Shown here one piece after another: positions 15,856 to 25,279 of a DNA stretch of 64,000 nt (position 1 is its first letter; the number at the start of each line of letters is the position of its first letter). Below the pieces are notes generated by a model that saw nothing but the letters and a program-made list of their open reading frames with translations, searched no databases and was not told where the DNA came from. Made by a program: the position numbers and the translations under genes. Source of the DNA: Aldehydirespirator sp965116865 (lineage in GTDB: Bacteria > Actinomycetota > Acidimicrobiia > Acidimicrobiales > Aldehydirespiratoraceae); NCBI GenBank assembly GCA_965116865.1, contig OZ220727.1, positions 1,426,001 to 1,490,000 of the forward strand, in the 5' to 3' direction.

Positions 15856-17013
15856 CTACCGCGCCGACGGAACGACGGGAGCCTTCGGGGAGAGCGTGAG
15901 CTGCCGGCAGCCGCTGCCGGTGACGACCAGGAGGTCCTCCACCCGGGCGCCCCCGACGCCGGGAAAGTACACGCCGGGCTCGACGGTCAGCACATTACCG
16001 GGCTCCAGCACCGCAGCACACCCCGACGCCACACGCGGAAGCTCGTGTACGTCGAGCCCGACGCCGTGTCCGGAGGCGTGGACGAAGGCCTCCGCCATGC
16101 CCGCCTCTTCGATCACCGAACGGCAGGCCTCGTCGATCTCGCCGGCCTCCGCCCCCGGACGCACAGCCTCGACGCCGGCCGACTGGCTGCGACCCACCAC
16201 CTCCAGCATGGTCTCGGCCCTCTCGTCGGGATCTCCCAGAACGAAAGTGCGGGTCATGTCGCTGCGGTAGCCGTCGACCTCCGCGCCGACGTCGACGACC
16301 ACCAGATCGCCGGCTTGCAGCCGCCGGTCGGTCGGCCGGGCATGAGGAAGGGCGCTGTTCGGACCCGACGCCACGATCGTGTCATAGGCCGGGCCGGACG
16401 CGCCGGCGGCGCGCAACGCGTCGTCCAGAGCCCGTCGGATCCGCGTTTCGGTCACTCCGGGACGCAACATCGGCTCGGTCGCGGCCAGGGCCTCGTCGGC
16501 GATTGCTGCCGCGGCCTGGATTCGGGCCAGCTCAGCCGGATCCTTCACGGCGCGCAGCGCCTCGACGCAACCGGAGAGCGGCGCCGTCTCAGAATCGACA
16601 GCCTCGCTCCATCGGATCTGCTCGCGCCAGGCGACGCTGTCCTCCAGGCCGAGCCGCGTCACCGCACCGAGCCGCCCGGCCACTGCGTCGGCCGCTCCAC
16701 GGACCACGATCACTTCGACATCGTCCGGGCAGCCGGCCCCGGCGACCTCCGCGGGCGCCTGCTCGGCGTAGCGGGAGTCGGTGACGAGCACGGCCTCGCC
16801 GGACCCGAGCACCACGACAGTGCCGTTGGAGCCGGTGAAGCCGGTCAGCCAGCGCACATTGGCCGGCTCCACGATCACCGCGGCGTCCACGCCCGAGTCG
16901 GCCAGCCGGTCACGAAGCCGGCCGAGGCGCCCGTCAACCCGCAGCGGCGGAAGGCTCCGCAGAGCGTCGGCCGCGGTCGGCGCGGACGCTGCAACGCCCG
17001 CGGGACGCCTCAT
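15856..17013 (-). CDS. M24-family aminopeptidase P / Xaa-Pro peptidase
   Basis: Cytosolic dinuclear-metal peptidase cleaving Xaa-Pro bonds. An N-terminal creatinase-like domain (NVRWLTGFTGSNGTVVVL) is followed by the pita-bread catalytic domain with all five metal ligands in order: DVGAEVDGYRSDMTRTF (two Asp), GHGVGLDVHE (His), LTVEPGVYF (Glu) and GGARVEDL (Glu). ATG 17013 is preferred because the frame upstream is 80-bp repeat sequence. The neighbourhood aroB - peptidase - efp - nusB is typical of actinobacteria. Confidence 0.92.
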   Translation of the reverse strand: MRRPAGVAASAPTAADALRSLPPLRVDGRLGRLRDRLADSGVDAAVIVEPANVRWLTGFTGSNGTVVVLGSGEAVLVTDSRYAEQAPAEVAGAGCPDDVEVIVVRGAADAVAGRLGAVTRLGLEDSVAWREQIRWSEAVDSETAPLSGCVEALRAVKDPAELARIQAAAAIADEALAATEPMLRPGVTETRIRRALDDALRAAGASGPAYDTIVASGPNSALPHARPTDRRLQAGDLVVVDVGAEVDGYRSDMTRTFVLGDPDERAETMLEVVGRSQSAGVEAVRPGAEAGEIDEACRSVIEEAGMAEAFVHASGHGVGLDVHELPRVASGCAAVLEPGNVLTVEPGVYFPGVGGARVEDLLVVTGSGCRQLTLSPKAPVVPSAR

Positions 17014-17443
17014 CGGACCGCCACCAGCGCACCCCGCAACACCGCCGTCGACGGCCGCGACAGTAACGGAGCTGGCCCCGCAGGACACCTCATCGAACCG
17101 CCACCAGCGCACCCCGCAACACCGCCGTCGACGGCCGCGACAGTAACGGAGCTGGCCCCGCAGGACACCTCATCGAACCGCCACCAGCGCACCCCGCAAC
17201 ACCGCCGTCGACGGCCGCGACAGTAACGGAGCTGGCCCCGCAGGACACCTCATCGAACCGCCACCAGCGCACCCCGCAACACCGCCGTCGACGGCCGCGA
17301 CAGTGACCGGGCTAGCCCCGCAGGACACCTCATCGAACCGCCACCAGCGCACCCCGCAACACCGCCGTCGACGGCCGCGACAGTGACCGGGCTAGCCCCG
17401 CAGGACACCTCATCGGACCGCCACCAGCGCACCCCGCAGCACC
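17003..17443. repeat. 80-bp tandem repeat, six repeats and five spacers, between aroB and the M24 peptidase
   Basis: Repeat units (about 41 bp, core cctcatcg[g/a]accgccacc) start at 17003, 17083, 17163, 17243, 17323 and 17403, with 39-bp spacers. The two outermost repeats read atcggacc while the four inner ones read atcgaacc. The spacers come in two variants: three contain agtaacggagctggcc and two contain agtgaccgggctagcc. It overlaps the peptidase start. Confidence 0.93.
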
Positions 17444-17483
17444 AAGACCGAGCCGGCCCAGACCACCTACCGACCGTCCACAC

Positions 17484-18506
17484 TCAGCGGACCGCCGCCA
17501 GAGCGTCCCGCAACACGGACTCGGGCACGCCGATCACGGGCTCGGGCCCGCGGTCGGAGTCCAGGATGAGCGTGACGCCGTCGATGGCCTTCTTGTCGCG
17601 GCCGAAGAGCGCCAGAAGCTCGTCGTCGTCGAGCTGGGGCGGCAGCCGGTGAGGCAGGCCGTAGCCGGACACCACCCGCCGGTGAGCGTCCACGCGGGAC
17701 TCGTCGATGCGGCCCAGCCGGAAGGCCACCTCGGCCGCGTACACGAGACCGACGGCCACCGCCTCGCCGTGACGCAGGTCGTAGCGTCCGGCCGTCTCGA
17801 CGGCGTGGGCCAGCGTGTGACCGTAGTTGAGGACTGCTCGGCGCCCCCCTTCGCGCTCGTCGGCCGCCACCACCTCGGCTTTGATCCGGACGGCCGCGGC
17901 GACCCGTTCGGCGAGTTCGAGAGCGTCCAGGTCCTGGCCGGTCAAGAAATGGTACTTGGCCAGCTCTCCCTGGCCGCTGCGCAGCTCCCGCGGCGGCAGC
18001 GTCGCGAGCGTCTCGGTGTCGCACAGCACCGCGTGGGGCTGCCAGAACGCGCCGACCAGGTTCTTCCCCTCCGGCAGGTCGACACCGGTCTTGCCGCCGA
18101 CGGCAGCGTCCACTTGGGCCAGCAGGGTTGTGGCCACCGAGACGTAGCGGATGCCGCGGTGGTAGACGGCGGCCACGAAGCCGGCCAGATCGGTCACAAC
18201 TCCCCCGCCCACGGCCACGATCACATCGGAGCGCGTCAAGCCCGCACGCGCCAACATCCCGCAGAGCCGCTCGACTTCGGCCAGCGACTTGGCCTCCTCG
18301 CTGTCGGCGACGGTGAACACCGACTGGTCGAGGCCGCTGTCGACGGTCCAGCCGACGCCTGCCTGGGTGACGACAGCGGCCCGGCGCGCCCCTGCCGGGA
18401 TCACCGAACTGAGCCGGTCCCGCACCCCCGGCCCCACATGGACGTCGTAGGAACGGTCGCCCAGCGCCACAGTCACGATCCGGGCATGCGAAGCGGACAA
18501 CGGCAC
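17484..18506 (-). CDS. aroB: 3-dehydroquinate synthase
   Basis: Second step of the shikimate pathway, NAD- and metal-dependent conversion of DAHP to 3-dehydroquinate. The 340-residue protein carries the NAD-binding VAVGGGVVTDLAGFVAAVYHRG region (VGGG then DLAGF), VATTLLAQVDAAVGGKTGVD, and metal ligands in GELAKYHFL, NYGHTLAHAVE and LRHGEAVAVG. aroE lies 31 kb away at the other side of an accessory island. aroK and aroC, often adjacent in actinobacteria, are not in the window. Confidence 0.96.
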   Translation of the reverse strand: MPLSASHARIVTVALGDRSYDVHVGPGVRDRLSSVIPAGARRAAVVTQAGVGWTVDSGLDQSVFTVADSEEAKSLAEVERLCGMLARAGLTRSDVIVAVGGGVVTDLAGFVAAVYHRGIRYVSVATTLLAQVDAAVGGKTGVDLPEGKNLVGAFWQPHAVLCDTETLATLPPRELRSGQGELAKYHFLTGQDLDALELAERVAAAVRIKAEVVAADEREGGRRAVLNYGHTLAHAVETAGRYDLRHGEAVAVGLVYAAEVAFRLGRIDESRVDAHRRVVSGYGLPHRLPPQLDDDELLALFGRDKKAIDGVTLILDSDRGPEPVIGVPESVLRDALAAVR

Positions 18507-18965
18507 CCGCAGAGCCTACCGACACGCCCGCCGACGCTCCCGAACCGAGACCACCGCCGGAACTCGCCCACCCACGCTCGCCGCCGGCGCCGCGGCAACC
18601 TGATGCCCGACATCTTCAACGGCGTGCCCCAGCCATTCGCCCACCCACACTCACACCGAACGACGCTCTGGGCACTGCCCGCGTGCTCGCCGCGCATTCG
18701 CCCACCCACACTCACACCGAACACCAGCAGCGGGGACGAGGCGGCGCCGTTGTTCGACCCGTTCACCAGCGTGTCCGCGATGCTCGTGGCGATGCAAGTG
18801 TCTTGTGCTGCGGTGTCGACGATGCCTTGGGTGCGGTACGGCAGCGGCACCATGCGAGAGTTCTGCTGATAGCGCTCCCGGTCGCTCGGATGCAGGACGA
18901 TCTCAACTTCGGCAACGGGGCCTCTCGACCCGATGTGGCCGGTGACTCTGGCCCAGCCGGCTTCG
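18507..18965. other. Gene-free stretch with a 61-bp spaced repeat
   Basis: No gene is supported. The stretch contains a 28-bp direct repeat (cattcgcccacccacactca...) at 18634-18661 and 18695-18722, 61 bp apart. It marks the boundary between the aro cluster and the accessory island. Confidence 0.6.
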
Positions 18966-19238
18966 TCAGACGCGATTGGGAGGCACCGCCCAAGGAACGC
19001 TGATCACGCGATCCTCTTCCAGGATCTCCTTGACCAGGAAGCGCATGCCGATCGTGCTGCGATAGCCAGCATCACACGCTTGGTGCCCATCATCGAAGCA
19101 ATCGATGAACTCGGGCCGGTAGCGCTTGTCGTTGGGCTGGACGAACAGCGCCCAGCGTCCCTCGTCCGTGGCCAGCAATTCGGTGCGGCGCTTGTTGAAG
19201 GCTGCTTCAAGCCGGTCCAGAACGGGGTCGGGCCTCAT
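18966..19238 (-). CDS. Small hypothetical protein, 90 residues
   Basis: A short soluble protein: MRPDPVLDRLEAAFNKRR, then LATDEGRWALFVQPNDKRYR, FIDCFDDGHQACDAGYRS and MRFLVKEILEEDRVISVP. The pattern 'E-G-[KR]-x-A-L ... D-[TD]-x-x-x-A-x-x-x-G-Y ... F-L-V-K-x-I' resembles small cyanobacterial and actinobacterial proteins of unknown function found near retropepsin-like proteases; I cannot name the family surely. ATG 19238. Confidence 0.6.
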   Translation of the reverse strand: MRPDPVLDRLEAAFNKRRTELLATDEGRWALFVQPNDKRYRPEFIDCFDDGHQACDAGYRSTIGMRFLVKEILEEDRVISVPWAVPPNRV

Positions 19239-19344
19239 TGCTGCGCATTATGGCACAGCAAACGGACTTTGTAGTGGAATATTTCAATATCTTTCGTTAT
19301 ATTCAGGAGAGCCAGTTGACGGCTTGGATCTCGGTGTAGGCCTC

Positions 19345-19935
19345 GATCCCCCACTTGCCCCGGTCGCGGCCGATGCCCGACATGAGGATGCTGCGGTGGC
19401 AGATCACCCGGGTCAGGGCGGTGCAGATCTGGCCCGAGTGGAGGCCCCAGGTGGTGGCGATGCCCATGCAGGCCGCGTTCACGTCGGCGTCCTCGGTCAT
19501 CACCAGCGCGCCCTTGCCGCCGAGTTCCATCAGCACCCGCTTCATGGTGGCCGCGCCGTCGGCGTAGATGCGGGCCCCTACCTGCGTCGAGCCCGTGAAC
19601 GACACCATGTTCACGTCGGTGGAAGCCACCAGGGCGGCAGACGCCTCCGGGCCGGAGCCGGTGGAGCCATCCGCTCGATCACGTCGGCAAGACGGGCCAG
19701 GCGGTTGCCGCGCTCTTCGGGGCTGAGTGCCCGCCACCGGGTCAGAGCCTCGCGGGCCGCCCGGGCCGCGTCGTTGGCCTGGGCCGCGGTTGCCTCGGGA
19801 GCGTGACCCACCACGGTGCCGTCGTTGGGGTCGATGACCGGATAGGTCCCCCCAGCCGGGTCGATCCACTCCCCGCCGATCAGCAGTCTCCAAGCCCGGT
19901 CGACGTCGATGTTCTCTTGAGCCTCAAGGGGTACC
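19345..19935 (-). pseudogene. Aldehyde dehydrogenase remnant
   Basis: Two pieces of an NAD(P)-dependent aldehyde dehydrogenase lie in different frames. The N-terminal piece (about 19900-19665) reads LLIGGEWIDPAGGTYPVID and WRALSPEERGNRLARLADVI. The second (about 19665-19370) reads ALVASTDVNMVSFTGSTQVG, MKRVLMELGGKGALVMTEDA and GLHSGQICTALTR, with the catalytic-loop Cys. About 140 residues between them and the whole C-terminal third are missing, so the gene is dead. Confidence 0.8.
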
Positions 19936-20076
19936 GGCAGATCCTACTGCCGTCGAGGCACCGCTCCCGAACGTCGGTGTTGCCGCACCAAATGCCGGCT
20001 TCGTCGCTCCTCTCGCCGGCGTGTTCCGCAAGAGCAACCGGTTAGGGGCCGGCGTCCCCGTTGCCCGCGCAAGTAT

Positions 20077-21780
20077 GTGCCTCCAATTATAGTTAGCTGG
20101 CTTGTGAGACTTACCGCATGGACCGACACCGGCCGGGATGCCGGAAGCACCAGCCGTGCGATTGCCGGAGACGTGTTCGGCGGGTTGATATCAGCGGTGG
20201 TGATGCTGCCGCTGGCGATGGCCTACGGGGTGGCTGCGGGCCTGGGGCCGATCGCCGGCCTGTACGGAGCCGTTGCGCTGGGCCTGCTGGCCGCCGTGGC
20301 CGGAGGCACGCCCACCATGATCTCGGGCCCCACCGCCCCAATGGCGGTGACGGTCACGGTCGTGGTTGCCCATCACGCCAACACCATCGAGGAGGTGTTC
20401 ACGATCATCATGCTGGCGGGCCTGATGCAGATCGCGCTGGGGGCGCTCAAGGTCGGCCGTTACGTGTCGTACACCCCCTACTCGGTGATCTCCGGGTTCA
20501 TGACCGGAATCGGCGTAATCGTCATCGTCCTTCAGTCACGCCCCTTCGCAGGACTGCCGGTCCTCACGGAGGGGGGAGCGCTCAATACGCTCCTCAAGTG
20601 GCCTGAGTCACTGGCCAGCATCAACCTCCAAGCATTGGCCGTCGCCGCGATCACGCTGGCGGTGGCAGCAGCCTGGCCAAGCCAACTTCGAGTGTTCGTG
20701 CCCTCGGTCCTGATCGCAGTGATCGTCGGCACCCTGGTGGGCACCTTGTGGCTGGACGATGTCCCTCTCATAGGAGAGATACCCGAGAGTCTGCCCACGC
20801 TGCAATATCCGGAACTGTCCTTCGACTTCCTGGTCCGTGCCGCGCAGCCGGCCGCGACCATTGCCTTGGTCGGGTCGATTGACACCCTCCTGACCGCGGT
20901 CGTCGCCCGATCGATGACCGGCCAGCCGAACAACCCGGACCGCGATCTGTTGGGCCAAGGGATCGGAACGTTGTCCACCGGCATCGTGGGCGGGCTGCCC
21001 GGCGGGGCCACGGTATGCACGATCGCCAACATCCGGGCCGGGGCACGGTCGAAAATCTCGGGAGTGCTCTGCGCTCTGATCCTGTTGGCGCTGGTCTTCG
21101 GGATCGGGGACTACACGGAATCTCTCCCCCATGCGGTACTGGCCGGCATCTTGATGAAGGTCGGGTGGGACTTCATCGACTGGCGATTCGTAACCCGGAT
21201 CCGTACCGTCCAGCGGGAGCATCTGGCTGTCATGCTGCTCACTCTGGTGCTCACAGTATTCCTCGACCTGATCACTGCCCTGGCGCTCGGCCTGATCGTC
21301 ACCGCGCTGTCGAACGCGCGGCAGTTCGAGCGCCTGCAACTGGACAGCGTCGTCTCGACCCCGCTGCTCGACCATTCCTTCCTCGAGGCCGGGAGTGCAG
21401 AGAGGGCCGACCACGATCACTTCAAGGCCCGCGTGGGCATGGTGTCGCTCAGGGGCCACTTCACTGTGGCATCCTCCCAGAAGCTGATGGACATCATCGG
21501 TGCGGACATTCATGGACACGAGGTCGTCATCCTCGACTTCTCCGATACAGACCATGTGGACGACAGCGCCGCTCTCGTTGTGGAGCACATGGTGGACACC
21601 GCGGCCGCCCAGAACACCCACACCGTGGTGATGGGCATCGATGGTCAGCCCGAGAGATGCCTCTTGGGCCTCGGAGCGCTGCGGCTCGTCCCCGCCGATC
21701 AGTTCGTCGAGAGCTTGGACCAGGCTCGTGAGACAGCCGCACGGCTGCTGGGCGTGCCGCGCGACCGGCCGGCCGGATAA
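20077..21780 (+). CDS. SulP-family anion permease with STAS domain
   Basis: Inner-membrane SLC26/SulP transporter for sulfate, bicarbonate or another anion. The 567-residue protein has about 12-14 membrane segments (AGDVFGGLISAVVMLPLAMAY, GLYGAVALGLLAAVAGG, and others), the SulP region LVGSIDTLLTAVVARSMTG, and a C-terminal STAS domain with VVILDFSDTDHVDDSAA. The first residues overlap a gene-poor stretch. The start could be this ATG or the internal one at MAYG-adjacent sequence, but the former keeps the cytoplasmic N-terminus. Confidence 0.9.
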   Translation: MPPIIVSWLVRLTAWTDTGRDAGSTSRAIAGDVFGGLISAVVMLPLAMAYGVAAGLGPIAGLYGAVALGLLAAVAGGTPTMISGPTAPMAVTVTVVVAHHANTIEEVFTIIMLAGLMQIALGALKVGRYVSYTPYSVISGFMTGIGVIVIVLQSRPFAGLPVLTEGGALNTLLKWPESLASINLQALAVAAITLAVAAAWPSQLRVFVPSVLIAVIVGTLVGTLWLDDVPLIGEIPESLPTLQYPELSFDFLVRAAQPAATIALVGSIDTLLTAVVARSMTGQPNNPDRDLLGQGIGTLSTGIVGGLPGGATVCTIANIRAGARSKISGVLCALILLALVFGIGDYTESLPHAVLAGILMKVGWDFIDWRFVTRIRTVQREHLAVMLLTLVLTVFLDLITALALGLIVTALSNARQFERLQLDSVVSTPLLDHSFLEAGSAERADHDHFKARVGMVSLRGHFTVASSQKLMDIIGADIHGHEVVILDFSDTDHVDDSAALVVEHMVDTAAAQNTHTVVMGIDGQPERCLLGLGALRLVPADQFVESLDQARETAARLLGVPRDRPAG

Positions 21781-21929
21781 CCGACCGCAGCCAACTCGAC
21801 GGTGGAGCAGTTCAGGTTCTGCAAGTCGCTCTATTGCCATCTAGCGTTGTCGCGGCCGCACGGCCGTCGGCGCCATCGCTGCCGGTACCGATCAGACCGC
21901 ACGCCAAGCCGATCACACCCCGCACCAAG

Positions 21930-21972
21930 GAGCCAAGAATGCCTGAAGCGGAGCCAAGAATGCCTGAAGCCG
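21930..21972. repeat. 21-bp tandem duplication at the thiolase start
   Basis: The unit ggagccaagaatgcctgaagc occurs twice head to tail, duplicating the ribosome-binding site and the ATG. Starts at 21939 and 21960 are both possible and in frame. Confidence 0.85.
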
Positions 21973-23233
21973 TAATCGTTGCCACCGCCCGAACCCCCAT
22001 CGGCCGGGCCGTCAAGGGATCGCTCACCGAGGTCCGGCCCGACGACATGTCGGCCTGCATCATCGGCGACGTGCTGTCGAAGGTCCCGGGCCTCGATACC
22101 GCCGACGCGGAGGACGTGATCTGGGGCATCGGCCAGCCCGGCGGCGAGGGGGGCTACAACATCGCCCGGGTCGCCTCGATCCTGGCCGGGGTGAACGCCC
22201 CCGGCGTGACCGTCAACCGCTACTGCTCGTCGTCGCTTCAGACCATCCGCATGGCCGCCCACGCCATCAAGGCCGGCGAGGGCGACTGCTTCGTGGCCGG
22301 GGGCGTCGAGACGGTGTCGCGCTACGAGTACGGCACCGCCGACAGCGGACCCCACAACGACGACTTCACCGAGGCTCAGGGGCGCACTGCCGAGCGCACC
22401 ACCGGAGGCGCTGCGTCGTGGGCTCCCCCGCAGGTCCCCGTCGGCCAGCACGACCGTCCCGTCGCGGGCCCACCGGAGGCGCTGCGTCGTGGGCTCCCCC
22501 GCAGGGGCTGCCCGACATCTACATCGCCATGGGCCAGACGGCCGAGAACGTGGCCCAGCTCAAGGGAGTGTCCCGCCAGGCCCAGGACGAGTGGGGCGTG
22601 ATGTCCCAGAACCGGGCCGAGGCTGCTCGCAGCCGGGGCTTCTTCGAGCGCGAGACAACCCCGTTCCCGCTGGACGGCAGCGCCGAGGTGCGCCAGGACG
22701 ACGGCATCCGCGAGGGCACCACCATCGAGGGCGTCTCCCAGCTCAGGCCGGTGTTCCGCCCCGACGGCACCGTCACCGACGGCAACTGCTGCCCGCTGAA
22801 CGACGGCGCGGCCGCGGTGGTGGTGATGTCCGATGCCAAGGCGACCGCGGTGGGAGCCAAGCCGCTGGCCCGCATCGTGGCCACCGGCGTGTCGGCGCTC
22901 AACCCGGAGATCATGGGCCTCGGACCGGTCGACGCCTGCCGCCAGGCCCTGGGCCGGGCCGGCATGACCATGGACGACATCGACCACGTCGAGATCAACG
23001 AGGCCTTCGCAGCCCAGGTGCTGCCCTCGGCCGACGACCTCGGCATCGACTACGACAAGCTCAATCCCAACGGCGGGTCGATCGCACTGGGCCATCCCTT
23101 CGGCATGACCGGGTCGCGCATCATATGCACCCTGCTGAACGGCCTCGAGGACGCGGACCACACGATCGGCCTCGAGTCGATGTGCGTAGGCGGCGGCCAG
23201 GGCATGGCCATGATCGTCGAACGCCTCAACTGA
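21939..23233 (+). pseudogene. Thiolase (acetyl-CoA acetyltransferase family), frame broken by a 71-bp insertion
   Basis: Thiolase II-type enzyme for acyl-CoA condensation or cleavage. The first part (21939 to about 22434) reads EAVIVATARTPIGRAVKGSL, the active-site NRYCSSSLQTIRM and AGGVETVSRYEYG. The second part (about 22506-23233) reads LPDIYIAMGQTAENVAQLKG, NEAFAAQVLPSA, GHPFGMTGSR and CVGGGQGMAM. The parts are in different frames. Removing the 71 bp between identical 36-bp repeats (22399-22434 and 22470-22505) joins them in one frame of about 407 residues with the family order intact. ATG 21939 has aaggag upstream. Confidence 0.88.
22399..22505. repeat. Direct repeat 36 + 35-bp spacer + 36 (period 71) inside the thiolase gene
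   Basis: A 36-bp coding sequence (ccaccggaggcgctgcgtcg...) is present twice, identical, around a 35-bp unrelated segment starting tccccgtcggcc. The net 71-bp insertion shifts the frame by two. Confidence 0.95.
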
Positions 23234-23260
23234 CACACCCCCGACTCGGGTAGCGGTGTT

Positions 23261-25279
23261 GTGAGCGGCGCGGAGACCAAGAACTACGCCGGCTTCATCT
23301 GGTCGGTGGCGGATCTGTTGCGGGGCGTGTACAAGCAGTCCGAGTATGGCCGGGTGATCCTGCCGTTGACGGTGCTGCGCCGGCTGGATTGTGTGCTGGA
23401 GCCGACCAAGGCCGAGGTGCTGGAGACCATCGAGAACCTGCCGGAGACGCTGCGCAACCGCGAGCCGCTGTTGCAGCAGGTGGCTGGACAGCCGTTCGTG
23501 AACATGTCCAAGCACACGTTCCACACGCTGCTGAGCGATTCCGACCGTGTGGCTCAGAACCTGCGCAACTACATCGCGGGATTCTCGGAGTCGGCCCGGG
23601 ACATCGTCGACAAGTTCAACTTCGATGTGCAGATCGACCGCCTCGAAGAACACAACCTGCTGTATCTGGTGGTGTCGAAGTTCGCGGAGATCGACTTGAG
23701 CCCCGCCGCGATGTCGAACCTGGAGATGGGGTATCTCTACGAGGAACTGATCCGCAAGTTCTCGGAGCTGTCCAATGAGACCGCGGGCGAGCACTTCACG
23801 CCCCGCGAGGTGATCCGGCTGATGGTGAACCTGCTGTTCGTTGACGACGACGAGCTGCTGACCCGCCCGGGCGTGGTGAAGACGCTGCTGGATCCGGCGT
23901 GCGGCACGGGCGGAATGCTGTCGGTGGCTGAGGACTACCTGCGCGATCTCAATCCGGAGGCCCGTCTGCGGGTGTTCGGCCAGGAGGTGAACGCCGAGAC
24001 CTACGCCACCTGCCGCGCCGACATGCTGATCAAGGGTCAGGAGGCCAAGAACATCCGCTTCGGCAACAGCTTCGACGACGACCAGCATGAGGGTCAGCGC
24101 TTCGACTACCTGCTGGCCAACCCTCCCTTCGACGTCGAGTGGAAGATGGTGGCCGACACGATCCGCGACGAGCACGCCGCACAGGGATTCGCGGGTCGCT
24201 TCGGGGCTGGACTGCCCCGCATCAACGACGGCAGCTTCCTGTTCCTCCAGCACATGATCTCGAAGATGAAGCGCCCAGAGGAAGGCGGTGCCCGGCTGGC
24301 GATCGTGTTCAACGGGTCGCCGCTGTTCACCGGCGCCGCCGGCTCGGGCGAGTCGGAGATCCGCCGCTGGATCATAGAGAGCGACATGCTCGAAGCGGTC
24401 GTCGCGCTGCCCGACCAACTGTTCTACAACACCGGCATCTCCACCTACTTCTGGGTGGTCACCAACCGCAAGGCGCCCCACCGCCGCGGCAAGGTGCATC
24501 TCATCGACGCCCGCGAGAGCTTCACCAAGATGCGCAAGGGCCTCGGCCAGAAGCGCAAGGAGATCTCCGTCGAACAGATCGTCGAACTCACCCGTCTCTA
24601 CGGAGCCTTTGAGGAGGCGCCCCGGGTCAAGATCTTCCCCAACGAGGCATTCGGGTTCCTGCGCATCACCGTAGAGCGGCCCCTGCGCCTGCGCTGGGAG
24701 ATCACCGATGCCACCCTCGCCGCCGTAGAGGCCGACAAGAAGGTCGCCAAACTCGACTATCCGCGCCTCAACGCCCTGCTTGAAGCACTCAAGAACAGCA
24801 GCGGCACCCAATACGCCTCCGAGAAGTCAGCCAAAGCAGCGGTGATGGAAGCCCTCGCATCAGCGGGCGCCGCCGCCCCCGCCGCTCTCGTCAAGGCGGT
24901 CACCGACGCGCTAGCGATACGAGACCCCGAAGCCCCCGTCATCACTGGCCGGGCAGGCAACCCCAAGCCCGACCCCGACCTGCGGGACAACGAGAACGTC
25001 CCACTACCCGAGATGAGCGTCGCCTACGAGCCCGCCTCGACCGCCCGCCTCGAAACCATCGAGTACCGCACGACGGTCGACGACTACCTCGAATCCGAAG
25101 TCCACCCCTACGTACCCGACGCCTGGCACGACCCCGCCAAGACCAAGATCGGCTACGAAATCCCCATCACCCGCCACTTCTACACCTATACCCCACCCCG
25201 ACCCCTCCAAGAAATCGACGCCGAGATCAAGGCGCTTGAGGCGGAGATTCAGGAACTGCTAAACGGAGCGACCGCTTGA
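23261..25279 (+). CDS. hsdM: Type I restriction-modification methylase subunit HsdM
   Basis: N6-adenine methyltransferase subunit of a type I restriction-modification complex (with HsdS, and with HsdR for restriction). The 672-residue protein has an N-terminal HsdM helical domain (IWSVADLLRGVYKQSEYGRV), SAM-binding motif I DPACGTGGML near residue 211 and the catalytic NPPF near residue 287. It has a long C-terminal region ending in a coiled-coil-like LQEIDAEIKALEAEIQELL that probably contacts HsdS. GTG 23261 is chosen as the start. hsdS overlaps its stop by 4 bp. The hsdR half-genes are 14 kb downstream. Confidence 0.94.
   Translation: MSGAETKNYAGFIWSVADLLRGVYKQSEYGRVILPLTVLRRLDCVLEPTKAEVLETIENLPETLRNREPLLQQVAGQPFVNMSKHTFHTLLSDSDRVAQNLRNYIAGFSESARDIVDKFNFDVQIDRLEEHNLLYLVVSKFAEIDLSPAAMSNLEMGYLYEELIRKFSELSNETAGEHFTPREVIRLMVNLLFVDDDELLTRPGVVKTLLDPACGTGGMLSVAEDYLRDLNPEARLRVFGQEVNAETYATCRADMLIKGQEAKNIRFGNSFDDDQHEGQRFDYLLANPPFDVEWKMVADTIRDEHAAQGFAGRFGAGLPRINDGSFLFLQHMISKMKRPEEGGARLAIVFNGSPLFTGAAGSGESEIRRWIIESDMLEAVVALPDQLFYNTGISTYFWVVTNRKAPHRRGKVHLIDARESFTKMRKGLGQKRKEISVEQIVELTRLYGAFEEAPRVKIFPNEAFGFLRITVERPLRLRWEITDATLAAVEADKKVAKLDYPRLNALLEALKNSSGTQYASEKSAKAAVMEALASAGAAAPAALVKAVTDALAIRDPEAPVITGRAGNPKPDPDLRDNENVPLPEMSVAYEPASTARLETIEYRTTVDDYLESEVHPYVPDAWHDPAKTKIGYEIPITRHFYTYTPPRPLQEIDAEIKALEAEIQELLNGATA

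Noticed and set aside
22376..24811. 811-residue minus-strand open frame opposite the thiolase and hsdM
   Set aside because: It runs antisense through a gene boundary and the repeat; no recognisable domain, whereas hsdM and thiolase motifs are clear on the plus strand.
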